DNA of 37,775 nt. Origin: Bacteroidota bacterium. Its GTDB lineage: Bacteria > Bacteroidota > Bacteroidia > Chitinophagales > Chitinophagaceae. The notes under the pieces are model-generated. The model saw only the letters and a program-made list of their open reading frames with translations, searched no databases and had not been told where the DNA came from. Location: positions 1-37,775 of the forward strand of contig JAPLEI010000008.1 in NCBI GenBank assembly GCA_026391195.1, given 5' to 3'. Numbering within the stretch: position 1 is the first letter of the stretch; each line of letters opens with the position of its first letter. Of this stretch, positions 1 to 8,618 are shown piece by piece. Position numbers and translations under genes: made by a program.

Positions 1-1
1 A

Positions 2-1579
2 AAAAAAATACAGGTCTGGCTGCCCCTTTTATTTGCTTTGGTGATGAGTGCCGGAATGTACATAGGGTATCAGTTGCGCGATAAAACCGGTAATACCGGC
101 AGCATGGGTTCCCGTTCTACTTCTGCCTTGCCAGAATTGATGAAATTAATTCGGGAAAAATATGTAGATCCGGTTTCAGCTGATAGCATTGATCAGCTGG
201 TGAGCAATGAATTATTAAGTCACCTCGACCCCCATTCGGTTTGGTTAAATCGCAGCGCATTACAAGAGGCAGAAGAAGAAATGAATGAGTCGTTTAAAGG
301 TATTGGCGTTGAGTTTCAAATGATTCAGGATACTGTAAATGTAATTTCCCTCATACCCAAAGCGCCCGCTGAAGAGGCCGGTTTGCAGATAGGTGATCAG
401 TTGCTTCGGGTGAATGATTCCATTCAGCTTTCGGGTAAAAAACTTGCAGTTGCTGAAGTACGTAAATTATTGCGGGAGCAACCAGCAGTAAAATTGAAAC
501 TAACCTATTTGCGCAATCATCAGCTGCGGGATGTTTCTTTTAATCGGGGAAATGTGCCCCTTCCTTCTGTGGATGCCGCTTTTATGCTAACCCCGCAAAC
601 CGGTTATTTGCACCTGAATAAATTTGCCAATCGTTCGTACGAAGAATTTATGCAGCAGATGGAAGGATTGCAGAAAAAGGGGATGCAGCAGCTGGTATTG
701 GATTTGCGGGGTAATGGAGGTGGTTTGATGAAGGAAGCCATTGATATTGCCGACGAATTTTTGTCGAACGACAAATTGATTGTATATACCATGGGCGAGC
801 ATGTTCCTCGTAACAATTATTTCGCCAAGCGGGATGGTATTTTTGAAAAAGGACAACTGGTGGTATTGATTGATGAATCTTCTGCATCGGCTTCTGAAGT
901 ATTGGCGGGTGCGCTACAAGACTGGGACCGGGCTACCCTGATTGGCCGTAGAAGTTTTGGGAAGGGATTGGTGCAACAGCAGTTTTCATTATCTGGAGGC
1001 ACGGCTGTTCGGCTTACTACTGCTCGCTACTATACCCCCTTGGGCCGAAACATACAAAAACCCTATCAAACAGATAAAGCAACCTATCAGGAAGAAATTA
1101 TGCATCGGATACTGAAATCCCCCAATGATAAGGAGGATACATCTTATCGTAAGGGTAAAGTATATACTACCCCGGCCGGACACAAAGTGTATGGGGGTGG
1201 GGGTATTCAACCCGATATGGTTGAGCTTTGGGATAGTACCGAATTAAGTTCCGCCATCATGGAATTATTGTACAAGAATACCCTGAATATATTCACCTAT
1301 CAATATTACCTGCAGCATAAACAGGCATTAGATACCCTCAGTTCTCCCAAACAAATCAACACCTATTTTCAGTCGGAAGACTCATTTTGGAATCAGTTAA
1401 CGGCTGCGGCAACAAGGGATAGTATTTCCCTATCCGGAATAACGCCCCCTCAGAAAAAGTTTGTTTTACAGCGGGCGAAGATGTTATTGGCCCGGCAACT
1501 ATTTCGGCAGCCCGGTTATTACGAAGTGGGGGCACAGTATGATGAGGCGGTTAGAAAAGCGTTGGAAATTTTAAAATAA
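2..1579 (+). CDS. S41 family C-terminal processing peptidase (5' partial)
   Basis: Periplasmic serine protease of the CtpA/Tsp/CtpB family, which cleaves proteins near their C-termini. The frame is open to the left edge and the codons before the first TTG/ATG encode a hydrophobic stretch (VWLPLLFALVMSAGMYIGY), so the real start lies upstream and this is the 3' part of a membrane-anchored or signal-peptide-bearing protein. Numbering from the TTG at 38: a PDZ domain covers about residues 85-160 (with GIGVEFQ), and the S41 domain about 185-345. The catalytic Ser-Lys pair is visible as S284 in DESSASASEV and K309 in SFGKGLVQQ, the usual 25 residues apart, followed by Q313. The C-terminal 160 residues are less recognisable. 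The GH20 gene begins 53 bp downstream on the same strand. Family assignment is firm; the substrate is unknown. Confidence 0.93.
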   Translation, partial: KKIQVWLPLLFALVMSAGMYIGYQLRDKTGNTGSMGSRSTSALPELMKLIREKYVDPVSADSIDQLVSNELLSHLDPHSVWLNRSALQEAEEEMNESFKGIGVEFQMIQDTVNVISLIPKAPAEEAGLQIGDQLLRVNDSIQLSGKKLAVAEVRKLLREQPAVKLKLTYLRNHQLRDVSFNRGNVPLPSVDAAFMLTPQTGYLHLNKFANRSYEEFMQQMEGLQKKGMQQLVLDLRGNGGGLMKEAIDIADEFLSNDKLIVYTMGEHVPRNNYFAKRDGIFEKGQLVVLIDESSASASEVLAGALQDWDRATLIGRRSFGKGLVQQQFSLSGGTAVRLTTARYYTPLGRNIQKPYQTDKATYQEEIMHRILKSPNDKEDTSYRKGKVYTTPAGHKVYGGGGIQPDMVELWDSTELSSAIMELLYKNTLNIFTYQYYLQHKQALDTLSSPKQINTYFQSEDSFWNQLTAAATRDSISLSGITPPQKKFVLQRAKMLLARQLFRQPGYYEVGAQYDEAVRKALEILK

Positions 1580-1632
1580 AATACCCAATAACTGCAATCA
1601 GTTTATTCTTAATTTAGCCAAAACTTTGCCAT

Positions 1633-3555
1633 ATGAATCTCTTCAGATCAGGGATAACGCTATTGCTGTGTTTATCCAGTATTATTTCAATAGCCAACGA
1701 CACTACCCTAGCCATTATTCCAGAGCCTTTATCGGTAATTCAGGGAAAAGGAAGTTATATTTTGCCTGCTGCTATAACCATTGCTGCCCCGGCTACCGAA
1801 GAAGCAGGATGGGTGGTAAGTACCCTCAAATCGCAACTGGCTAATGCTACCGGCAAAAATATTTCGGCAGGAACTGCTGCATCAGCAACCATTACCCTGC
1901 AAACCGTCTCCGGAGAAGCGGCCACATTGGGTACGGAGGGGTATCGCCTTTCTGTAAATGCCAAAGGGATTGTTATATCCGCTGCCTCGCCTGCTGGTTG
2001 GTTTTATGGAGTGCAAACCCTGTTTCAACTACTGCCCAAAGAGATTGAAAACAAAACTCCCAAAAAAAATATTACCTGGAAAGTTCCCTATGTAACTATC
2101 ATGGATAAACCCCGATTTGGTTGGAGGGGGCTGATGTTTGATGTGTCGCGTCATTTTTTTACCAAACAAGAAGTGAAGCAGTTTATTGATGATATGGTGC
2201 GGTATAAGTATAATTTATTACACCTGCACCTAACGGATGATGAAGGATGGAGAATTGAAATAAAAGGCTTTCCCCGTTTAACAACAGTAGGTGCCTGGAA
2301 TGTAAAAAAAGAGGGATATTTTGGAACTTTTCCTACACCAGCACCCAATGAGCCCAAGAATTATGGTGGGTTCTATACGCAAGATGATATCCGGGAACTG
2401 GTGAAATATGCCAAAGAGCGCTTTGTAAATATTATGCCGGAAGTTGATGTTCCCGGACATAGTTTGGCAACCGTTGTTTCTTATCCCGAATTATCCGGAA
2501 CCCCAGATATGGCCAAGCAATATCAAGTGCGGTCTGGGGAAGAAATTATGGACTGGTCGCATGGAAATCCCCCCACAGCCATGGTAAATAATACCTTGTC
2601 GCCAGTAAAGGAAAATGTATATCAGTTTCTCGATCAGGTAATCACGCAACTCGCTGATTTATTCCCTTTTCCTTACATACACTTGGGAGGCGATGAGTGT
2701 CCTAAAAATTTCTGGGAAAAAGATCCCGAAGTGCAGGCTTTAATGAAAAAGGAGGGGTTGAAAAATATGGATGAAGTGCAGAGCTATTTCGAAAAGCGGG
2801 TGGAGAAGCTGGTAAGTGCAAAGGGTAAAAAAATGATTGGATGGGATGAAATTTTGCATGGCGGTTTGGCACCCGGTGCAGCAGTTATGAGCTGGCAGGG
2901 TATGAAAGGCGGAATAGAAGCGGCTCGGCAAAAGCATGAAGTGGTGATGACGCCTACAACCTTTGCCTATATTGATTATATGCAAGGAGATGCAGCCACA
3001 GAACCCCATGTGTACTCAACCCTTCGGTTAAAAAAATCGTACGAATTTGAGCCGGTTCCTACGGGTGTTTCGGCCGAGTATATAAAGGGCGGACAGGGTA
3101 ATTTATGGACTGAGCAGATTTATAATTATCGGTATTTACAATACATGGTATGGCCACGGGCTTTTTCGTTGGCAGAAACTTTTTGGACGGCAGCGGACAA
3201 GAAAAACTGGAATCGGTTTGCCCAAAAAACCGAAGCCCATATGGAGCGATATGATATAGCGGAGAAAAAATATGCTACAAGTATGTTCGATCCCATTATA
3301 ATTACCACTAAAGCTACCGATGGTCGTTTGCAGGTGCAGTTTGATACAGAATTAAACGATTTGCAGTTATATTATTCATTCGATAATACTTTTCCCGATT
3401 ATTTTTATCCTGCCTATAAGGGTGGGGCTTTGTATCCTCCGGCAGAGTGTTTTATGATGCGGGTAGTAGCGTATAGAGGAAAACAAAAAATGGGTAATAT
3501 GATTACGATTACTCGGGAAGAACTGGAAAAAAGGGCCAATAAAAAAGGCGAATAG
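1633..3555 (+). CDS. GH20 beta-N-acetylhexosaminidase
   Basis: Exported exo-hydrolase that removes terminal N-acetylglucosamine or N-acetylgalactosamine from chitin oligomers, glycans or peptidoglycan fragments by substrate-assisted catalysis. The 640-residue protein has an N-terminal signal peptide (about residues 1-21, hydrophobic GITLLLCLSSIISIA), a GH20b-like alpha/beta domain (about 25-150) and a TIM barrel (about 160-520). The catalytic pair is D354-E355 in YIHLGGDECPKNFW. Other family marks are the HLHLTDDEGWR segment, MPEVDVPGHS and GWDEIL. The last 85 residues resemble the short beta-sandwich often found at the C-terminus of Bacteroidota hexosaminidases. No lipobox is evident, so a periplasmic or secreted location is inferred. 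It lies between the peptidase and the nuo operon with no functional link to either visible. An AACTTTGCC stretch just before the start resembles a Bacteroidota -7 element, but no -33 TTG is at the right distance. Confidence 0.95.
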   Translation: MNLFRSGITLLLCLSSIISIANDTTLAIIPEPLSVIQGKGSYILPAAITIAAPATEEAGWVVSTLKSQLANATGKNISAGTAASATITLQTVSGEAATLGTEGYRLSVNAKGIVISAASPAGWFYGVQTLFQLLPKEIENKTPKKNITWKVPYVTIMDKPRFGWRGLMFDVSRHFFTKQEVKQFIDDMVRYKYNLLHLHLTDDEGWRIEIKGFPRLTTVGAWNVKKEGYFGTFPTPAPNEPKNYGGFYTQDDIRELVKYAKERFVNIMPEVDVPGHSLATVVSYPELSGTPDMAKQYQVRSGEEIMDWSHGNPPTAMVNNTLSPVKENVYQFLDQVITQLADLFPFPYIHLGGDECPKNFWEKDPEVQALMKKEGLKNMDEVQSYFEKRVEKLVSAKGKKMIGWDEILHGGLAPGAAVMSWQGMKGGIEAARQKHEVVMTPTTFAYIDYMQGDAATEPHVYSTLRLKKSYEFEPVPTGVSAEYIKGGQGNLWTEQIYNYRYLQYMVWPRAFSLAETFWTAADKKNWNRFAQKTEAHMERYDIAEKKYATSMFDPIIITTKATDGRLQVQFDTELNDLQLYYSFDNTFPDYFYPAYKGGALYPPAECFMMRVVAYRGKQKMGNMITITREELEKRANKKGE

Positions 3556-3666
3556 GCTGAATGCGCCCTGCTGAAAAGTTATTGACATCTTGGGGAAGAT
3601 AACTTTTTTCTGCCTGCGAATTATTTGGTAATTTACCCTTTGTATAATGATTAAATATAACCACCC

Positions 3667-4017
3667 ATGGGTTCAGTTTCATTATTAGCCTTGTTAGCAG
3701 CTGCCATTGTTTTTTCTGCAGGTGGAATTTTGGTTGGATGGGTATTGGTAAAGGGAAAGCCCAATCCACAAAAAGGAGAGCCCTATGAGTGTGGGATACC
3801 TACCGATACCTCACCCTGGCAGCAGTTTACCATTGGCTATTATTTATTCGCCTTGCTATTTCTAATTTTTGATGTGGAACTGGTTTTTTTATATCCTTGG
3901 GCAGTGGTAGTAAAAGAGGTAGGCATGGCAGCCTTATTCGAAATCGGCATTTTTATTTTTATATTATTTGTTGGGTTTTTGTATGCCCATAAAAAAGGAG
4001 CCTTACAATGGAAATAA
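3667..4017 (+). CDS. nuoA: NADH-quinone oxidoreductase (complex I) subunit A
   Basis: Small inner-membrane subunit at the junction between the quinone-reducing arm and the proton-pumping arm of complex I. The 116 residues form three membrane segments (about 4-28, 58-80, 86-108). The loop motif YECG with C42 corresponds to the flexible ND3 loop near the quinone site. The [12 protein letters not shown] motif with D69 and E71 holds the conserved acidic pair of the family. It is the first gene of the operon and its last 10 bp overlap nuoB, implying translational coupling. The 111-bp leader after the GH20 gene contains TTGACA and TATAAT-like words at unsuitable spacing and a TAcccTTTG at 3634-3642, so no promoter can be assigned with confidence. 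Confidence 0.96.
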   Translation: MGSVSLLALLAAAIVFSAGGILVGWVLVKGKPNPQKGEPYECGIPTDTSPWQQFTIGYYLFALLFLIFDVELVFLYPWAVVVKEVGMAALFEIGIFIFILFVGFLYAHKKGALQWK

Positions 4018-4565
4018 ATCATTCTCCTTCACAAGCAACAGATGTATTTCCCGGAGCGGTGATGGACTTGCCGGGCGGAGGAGTAGTTACCAGTAATTTT
4101 CAAGATTTGATTAACTGGGCACGATCAAACTCACTCTGGCCCCTCACTTTTGCAACGAGTTGCTGTGGCATTGAAATGATGTCTACCGCCTCAGCGAAAT
4201 ACGATTTCTCAAGATTTGGTTTTGAAGTAGCCCGAGCAACGCCCCGCCAGGCCGATGTTATTATTATTGCCGGTACCATTGTAAATAAAATGGCTCCTGT
4301 TCTTAAGCGGTTATACGATCAAATGGCCGACCCCAAATATGTGATTGCCATGGGTGCTTGTGCGATAAGTGGCGGCCCCTTTTTCTATAATACCTATTCT
4401 GTTGTTAAAGGTGCCGACCATATTATTCCGGTGGATGTTTATATTCCCGGATGCCCACCTCGGCCCGAAGCATTACTGCACGCCTTGATTACCTTGCAGG
4501 ATAAAATTAAAGGAGGACTAACCCGCGAACAAATCCGTGAACAATCAAATAATTCCCCAGTGTAA
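4008..4565 (+). CDS. nuoB: NADH-quinone oxidoreductase subunit B (N2 cluster subunit)
   Basis: Peripheral-arm subunit carrying iron-sulfur cluster N2, which passes electrons to quinone. The four ligands are all visible: the tandem C52-C53 in [10 protein letters not shown]118 in GACAISGG, and C149 in IPGCPPRPE. At 185 residues it has normal length, with a variable N-terminal extension of about 30 residues. The start codon lies inside the end of nuoA (10-bp overlap), and nuoC follows after 2 bp. Nothing in the sequence suggests loss of function. As NuoE, F and G are missing from this operon, N2 and the NuoI clusters are the only Fe-S centres encoded here. Confidence 0.97.
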   Translation: MEINHSPSQATDVFPGAVMDLPGGGVVTSNFQDLINWARSNSLWPLTFATSCCGIEMMSTASAKYDFSRFGFEVARATPRQADVIIIAGTIVNKMAPVLKRLYDQMADPKYVIAMGACAISGGPFFYNTYSVVKGADHIIPVDVYIPGCPPRPEALLHALITLQDKIKGGLTREQIREQSNNSPV

Positions 4566-4567
4566 TC

Positions 4568-5017
4568 ATGGAAACGGAAGTACTCAAAACCTATTTTTCA
4601 GCCTTAGAACCCTTGGCAACTTTTGAAGAAGGAGGGGAGTGGTTGATGGTTCAAGTACCCGCTGAAAATTGGAAAAACATCGCTCGCAAACTAATAACCG
4701 AACGGGACTTCGATTTTTTATTTTGTGTTACCTGTGTAGATTTTAAAACCCATCTTACCATGGTGTACCATTTGCGGAGTATGCAAACGGATGAAACGGT
4801 GGTGATAAAAATTCAGTTAGATAGAGATCAGCCGATAGTAGAAACGGTATCAGATATCTGGCGTACTGCCGAATTTCACGAGCGGGAGGCATTTGAAATG
4901 TTCGGAGTACAGTTTACCGGTCACCCCGATTTGCGGAAATTGATTTTGCCGGATGATTTTGAGGGATTCCCGATGAGAAAAGATTTTGAGTATCCCATTA
5001 ATATGATAAAACTCTAA
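4568..5017 (+). CDS. nuoC: NADH-quinone oxidoreductase subunit C (30 kDa subunit)
   Basis: Hydrophilic structural subunit of the peripheral arm that packs against NuoD. The family signature is at the C-terminus: HEREAFEMFGVQFTGHPDLR followed by LILPDDFEGFPMRKDFEY. The 149-residue length is at the short end for stand-alone NuoC. It is not fused to NuoD, unlike in Bacteroides and Escherichia. The ATG is 2 bp after the nuoB stop, and nuoD starts 7 bp after its own stop, so it is co-translated with both. Confidence 0.95.
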   Translation: METEVLKTYFSALEPLATFEEGGEWLMVQVPAENWKNIARKLITERDFDFLFCVTCVDFKTHLTMVYHLRSMQTDETVVIKIQLDRDQPIVETVSDIWRTAEFHEREAFEMFGVQFTGHPDLRKLILPDDFEGFPMRKDFEYPINMIKL

Positions 5018-5024
5018 TTGTTGC

Positions 5025-6167
5025 ATGTATTCAGAAACTACCATTGTTACTGCTGAAACTTCACAACAACCTTTACAGGAAGGCCAGTTGGTAATCAATG
5101 TAGGCCCACAACATCCGGCAACGCATGGAGTACTGCACTTGGTAATTACCCTGGAAGGAGAAACCATCATTAAAATTGAACCCCATTTGGGATACATTCA
5201 CCGGTCTATAGAAAAAATGTCGGAAAGTTTAACCTACCGTCAGTTTATCTATGTTACCAGCCGGATGGATTATTTATCTGCGCATATCAATAACCTTGCC
5301 TGCGCAATGTGTGTAGAAAAAGGCATGCTATTAGAAGTACCCGAGCGGGCCCAGGTGATTCGAGTTATCATGAGTGAACTAACCAGAATTGCTTCCCACG
5401 AGTTATGGATTGGCGCTATGGCAATGGATTTGGGCGCATTTACTCCTTTTTTCTATACATTTCGTGAGCGGGAAACGATTAACGATATCATGGAACAAAC
5501 CTGCGGAGCCCGTTTAACCATGAATTATATGGTTCCCGGGGGTGTGATGTATGATCTTCATCCAGAATTTGTTGCCCGGGTGAAATCCTTCGTAGTTCAA
5601 TTTAAAAGCAAAGTTTCTGAACTGGAAGATCTGGTTACCGATAATATCATTTTCCGAAATCGCACCGTGGGAGTTGGTGTACTAAGCAAAGCGGATGCCA
5701 TTTCTTATGGATGTACCGGTCCCGTTGCCCGTGCCAGTGGCGTGGATGGAGATATTAGAAAGCGATTCCCGTATTCCGGTTATGAGAAATTGCAGTTTGA
5801 GCAATGTATTGATACCGCTGGTGATTCCTTTGCCCGATATATCGTTCGAATTCGCGAAATGTATCAGTCCATTCACATCATCGAACAATTAATTGATGCC
5901 ATTCCCGAAGGAGACTTTCAGGCAAAAACCAAGGCCGTTATCAAATTACCCAAAGGTGAATTTTACACCCGCGTAGAAACTGCCCGTGGTGAACTGGGGG
6001 TTTATATTGTAAGTGAAGGAGGTACTACCCCCTATAGAATAAAATATCGTTCCCCGGGATTCTCCAATTTATCTGCCCTCAATCACATGGCAAGTGGCAG
6101 TAAGATTGGCGATTTGATGGCTACTATGGGAACCTTAGATTTAGTAATACCAGATATTGATCGATAA
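5025..6167 (+). CDS. nuoD: NADH-quinone oxidoreductase subunit D (49 kDa subunit)
   Basis: Peripheral-arm subunit that, with NuoB, forms the quinone-binding cavity; related to the large subunit of NiFe hydrogenases. The quinone-site loop is visible as NVGPQHPATHGVLHL around residues 25-39. Further family marks are EPHLGYIHRSIEKM, SRMDYLSAHINN and the C-terminal DLVIPDIDR. At 380 residues it is a normal length for a separate NuoD. The next gene, nuoH, starts only 24 bp after the stop. In 14-subunit operons nuoE, nuoF and nuoG sit exactly here; no remnant of them can be seen. Confidence 0.97.
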   Translation: MYSETTIVTAETSQQPLQEGQLVINVGPQHPATHGVLHLVITLEGETIIKIEPHLGYIHRSIEKMSESLTYRQFIYVTSRMDYLSAHINNLACAMCVEKGMLLEVPERAQVIRVIMSELTRIASHELWIGAMAMDLGAFTPFFYTFRERETINDIMEQTCGARLTMNYMVPGGVMYDLHPEFVARVKSFVVQFKSKVSELEDLVTDNIIFRNRTVGVGVLSKADAISYGCTGPVARASGVDGDIRKRFPYSGYEKLQFEQCIDTAGDSFARYIVRIREMYQSIHIIEQLIDAIPEGDFQAKTKAVIKLPKGEFYTRVETARGELGVYIVSEGGTTPYRIKYRSPGFSNLSALNHMASGSKIGDLMATMGTLDLVIPDIDR

Positions 6168-6191
6168 AAAAAGATTTGAAATTGTTCGCGT

Positions 6192-7265
6192 ATGTTTAGT
6201 TTTCAGCAATTAGCCCAACAAACCCATGCATGGTTGCAGCAACATACCGGCAGTTTTACGGTGCTGGTTGAATGTGCAATCGTGGCAGTTTTCGCCATTA
6301 CCCTTTTTGCGGTATTGGGTCTGGTGCTGGTATTACTGGAGCGAAAAGTAGCAGCGCATATCCAGATACGGGTGGGTCCTAACCGGGTTGGCCCCGCTGG
6401 TTTGTTACAAACTGTTGCCGATACATTAAAACTATTAATGAAAGAGGGATTGGTTCCCAACTTAGCCGATAAGTTTTTATTTAACCTGGCACCCTTTATT
6501 GTTATGATGGTTGCCATGTTATTGCTCGCACCGGTTGCTTTTGCTAGAGGCATTCAAATCTGGGATATCAATATTGGCGTTTTGTATATTTCCGCTATTT
6601 CTTCTATTTCCGTAATTGGAATTTTGATGGCGGGATGGTCGAGTAATAATAAATATGCCATGCTTGGCGCTATGCGCAGTGGGGCTCAGATTGTTAGTTA
6701 TGAGCTTTCTGCCGGCTTTTCTGTTTTATGTATTGTGGTGCTCAGCGGTAGCTTGCGCATTTCGGATATTATTGCAGCGCAGGAAAACGGATGGTGGATT
6801 TTTAAGGGACATATTCCTGTGCTTATTTCTTTTGTAATATTTATTATTGCAGTTACCGCAGAAACCAATCGGGCTCCCTTTGATTTGGCGGAAGCTGAGT
6901 CGGAACTTACTGCTGGATTTCATACGGAATATTCCGGTATGCGTTTTGCACTTTTCTTTTTGGCAGAGTATATTAATATATTTATTGTATGCGCAATCGG
7001 TGCCACTCTGTTTTTTGGAGGCTGGATGCCGTTGCACATTGCCCATTGGGAAGGGTTTAACCATGTAATGGATTATATACCTTCCTCCGTTTGGTTTATG
7101 GGAAAAACCTTTGCACTGATTTTGTTAATCATGTGGTTTAGGTGGACCTTCCCCCGTTTGCGCGTAGATCAATTACTAACACTAGAATGGAAATATTTGC
7201 TGCCTATAGGATTGTTTAATTTATTGCTCGTGGCAATCATTGCAATCATGGGGTGGCATTTTTAA
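6192..7265 (+). CDS. nuoH: NADH-quinone oxidoreductase subunit H
   Basis: Inner-membrane subunit that links the quinone cavity to the proton-translocating subunits. The 357 residues contain about eight membrane segments. Conserved parts are ERKVAAHIQIRVGPNRVGP (residues 50-68), which lines the quinone entry, and the charged loop AETNRAPFDLAEAESEL (about 223-239), which carries the E-channel acidic residues, then GFHTEYSGM. The start at 6192 gives an ordinary N-terminus with one extra amphipathic stretch before TM1. It follows nuoD directly because the nuoEFG block is missing. Confidence 0.97.
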   Translation: MFSFQQLAQQTHAWLQQHTGSFTVLVECAIVAVFAITLFAVLGLVLVLLERKVAAHIQIRVGPNRVGPAGLLQTVADTLKLLMKEGLVPNLADKFLFNLAPFIVMMVAMLLLAPVAFARGIQIWDINIGVLYISAISSISVIGILMAGWSSNNKYAMLGAMRSGAQIVSYELSAGFSVLCIVVLSGSLRISDIIAAQENGWWIFKGHIPVLISFVIFIIAVTAETNRAPFDLAEAESELTAGFHTEYSGMRFALFFLAEYINIFIVCAIGATLFFGGWMPLHIAHWEGFNHVMDYIPSSVWFMGKTFALILLIMWFRWTFPRLRVDQLLTLEWKYLLPIGLFNLLLVAIIAIMGWHF

Positions 7266-7282
7266 TTCGATAATTGGAAACT

Positions 7283-7759
7283 ATGTTTTTAAAAGAGTAT
7301 ATAAGTGATGTTTACCAGGGAGTTCGGTCTTTATTAAAAGGCATGAAAAAAACCGGTTATTACTTTGTGCATCCTTCAGAAATCATTACCCAGCAATATC
7401 CCGATAACCGGGAACAACTGCATTTGCCCGAAAGATTTCGCGGCGAGGTAGTAATGACGCACGACGAAAATAATGAACATGCCTGCACCGGTTGTACGGC
7501 CTGCGAATTGGCCTGTCCCAACGGAACCATTAAAATCATCACCAAATTTGATGTATCTCCCGAAGGAAAAAAGAAAAAAGCAATCGATACATTTATCTAC
7601 CACCTCGAGCTGTGTACCATGTGTAATCTCTGTATAGAGGCTTGCCCAACAGATGCCATCAAAATGGCACAAACCTTTGAGCACAGTGTGTTTAACCGAA
7701 ATCTGCTAACAAAAAAATTAAATCTGCCGAATTCAAAAATCAGGGAGGGAGTAGAATGA
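7283..7759 (+). CDS. nuoI: NADH-quinone oxidoreductase subunit I (2x[4Fe-4S])
   Basis: Ferredoxin-like peripheral subunit that carries clusters N6a and N6b and relays electrons to N2. Two CxxCxxCxxxCP motifs are present: C68, C71, C74 and C78 (ACTGCTACELACP), and C111, C114, C117 and C121 (LCTMCNLCIEACP). An in-frame TTG at 7274 would add three residues; the ATG at 7283 is preferred and gives 158 residues. The last bases overlap the nuoJ start as ATGA, with a purine-rich GGGAGGGAG just upstream that could serve nuoJ as ribosome-binding site. Without NuoEFG, this subunit is the probable electron entry face of the enzyme, as in NDH-1 forms that accept electrons from ferredoxin; that role is inferred. 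Confidence 0.96.
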   Translation: MFLKEYISDVYQGVRSLLKGMKKTGYYFVHPSEIITQQYPDNREQLHLPERFRGEVVMTHDENNEHACTGCTACELACPNGTIKIITKFDVSPEGKKKKAIDTFIYHLELCTMCNLCIEACPTDAIKMAQTFEHSVFNRNLLTKKLNLPNSKIREGVE

Positions 7760-8283
7760 TGCCAGCCTCAGCCATATTTTTTTATGTGATTGCAGCAGCA
7801 ATTTTAGTTACCGCCATTTTATCGGTTACTACCCGCAGGATATTCCGAGCAGCCATCTGGTTATTGTTGTCTTTGATGGGTATTGCCGGAATATATTTTT
7901 GGCTAGACATGAATTTTTTGGCTGCTGTTCAAATTGTTGTGTATGTGGGGGGAATTGTAGTGCTGATAATTTTTTCGGTTTTTCTTACGCAAGGTTCGGG
8001 TCAGTCGCTTCCGCTACCAGCTAAGTTTCGATTGTTTTTTTCGGCAGTAGCGGTATCATTGGGATTGGCATTTACTATATGGATTTTACAAGGCTACGGA
8101 TTTTTGGCCACCGCACCCGAAGTGCCCGCAGTGGAAATGAGGGAAATTGGAAAAACAATGCTGTCGGTTCAGTCGGGTGGTTATGCTTTGCCTTTTGAGT
8201 TGGTGAGTATACTGCTACTTGCAGCTATGGTTGCCTGTATCGCAATTGCAATGAAAATTCCGGCAGATAAAAAAAATGACTAA
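7756..8283 (+). CDS. nuoJ: NADH-quinone oxidoreductase subunit J
   Basis: Inner-membrane subunit of 175 residues with five predicted membrane segments. TM3 carries the family motif QIVVYVGGIVVLIIFSVFL, the helix that changes conformation during turnover in the structures of complex I. The start overlaps the nuoI stop by 4 bp (ATGA); a second ATG at 7759 would remove only one residue. nuoK follows after 18 bp. Confidence 0.95.
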   Translation: MMPASAIFFYVIAAAILVTAILSVTTRRIFRAAIWLLLSLMGIAGIYFWLDMNFLAAVQIVVYVGGIVVLIIFSVFLTQGSGQSLPLPAKFRLFFSAVAVSLGLAFTIWILQGYGFLATAPEVPAVEMREIGKTMLSVQSGGYALPFELVSILLLAAMVACIAIAMKIPADKKND

Positions 8284-8301
8284 TCTAATTGGGAAAATAA
8301 C

Positions 8302-8616
8302 ATGAGTCATATACCATTACAGCACGTTTTAATCTTCAGCACTGCCCTGTTTTTTATAGGCATGTTTGGCATGTTTACCAGGCGCAATCTGATTACGCTG
8401 TTGATGTCGGTTGAGTTGATGCTTAATAGTGTAAACATCAATCTGGCTGCGTTTAATAAATACCTGTATCCGCAGCAAACTGGTGGGTTATTCCTGGCAT
8501 TGTTTATCATCATTATTGCTGCTGCTGAAGCGGCTATTGCCATTGCAATCATCATCAATTTATATCGTTCTCATCATTCCATAGATGTTGATGATGCAAC
8601 AGAAATGAAATATTAA
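8302..8616 (+). CDS. nuoK: NADH-quinone oxidoreductase subunit K
   Basis: Small inner-membrane subunit (104 residues, three membrane segments) related to MrpC. The two membrane glutamates that form part of the central hydrophilic axis are present: E38 in MSVELMLNSVN and E76 in IIAAAEAAIAIAI, matching E36 and E72 of the E. coli protein. It has a C-terminal hydrophilic tail of about 15 residues. The nuoL ATG lies 2 bp after the stop. Confidence 0.96.
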   Translation: MSHIPLQHVLIFSTALFFIGMFGMFTRRNLITLLMSVELMLNSVNINLAAFNKYLYPQQTGGLFLALFIIIIAAAEAAIAIAIIINLYRSHHSIDVDDATEMKY

Positions 8617-8618
8617 TT

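Noticed and set aside
3582..3648. TTGACA and TATAAT upstream of nuoA as a sigma-70 type promoter
   Set aside because: The two hexamers are more than 50 bp apart and Bacteroidota promoters normally use a different consensus.
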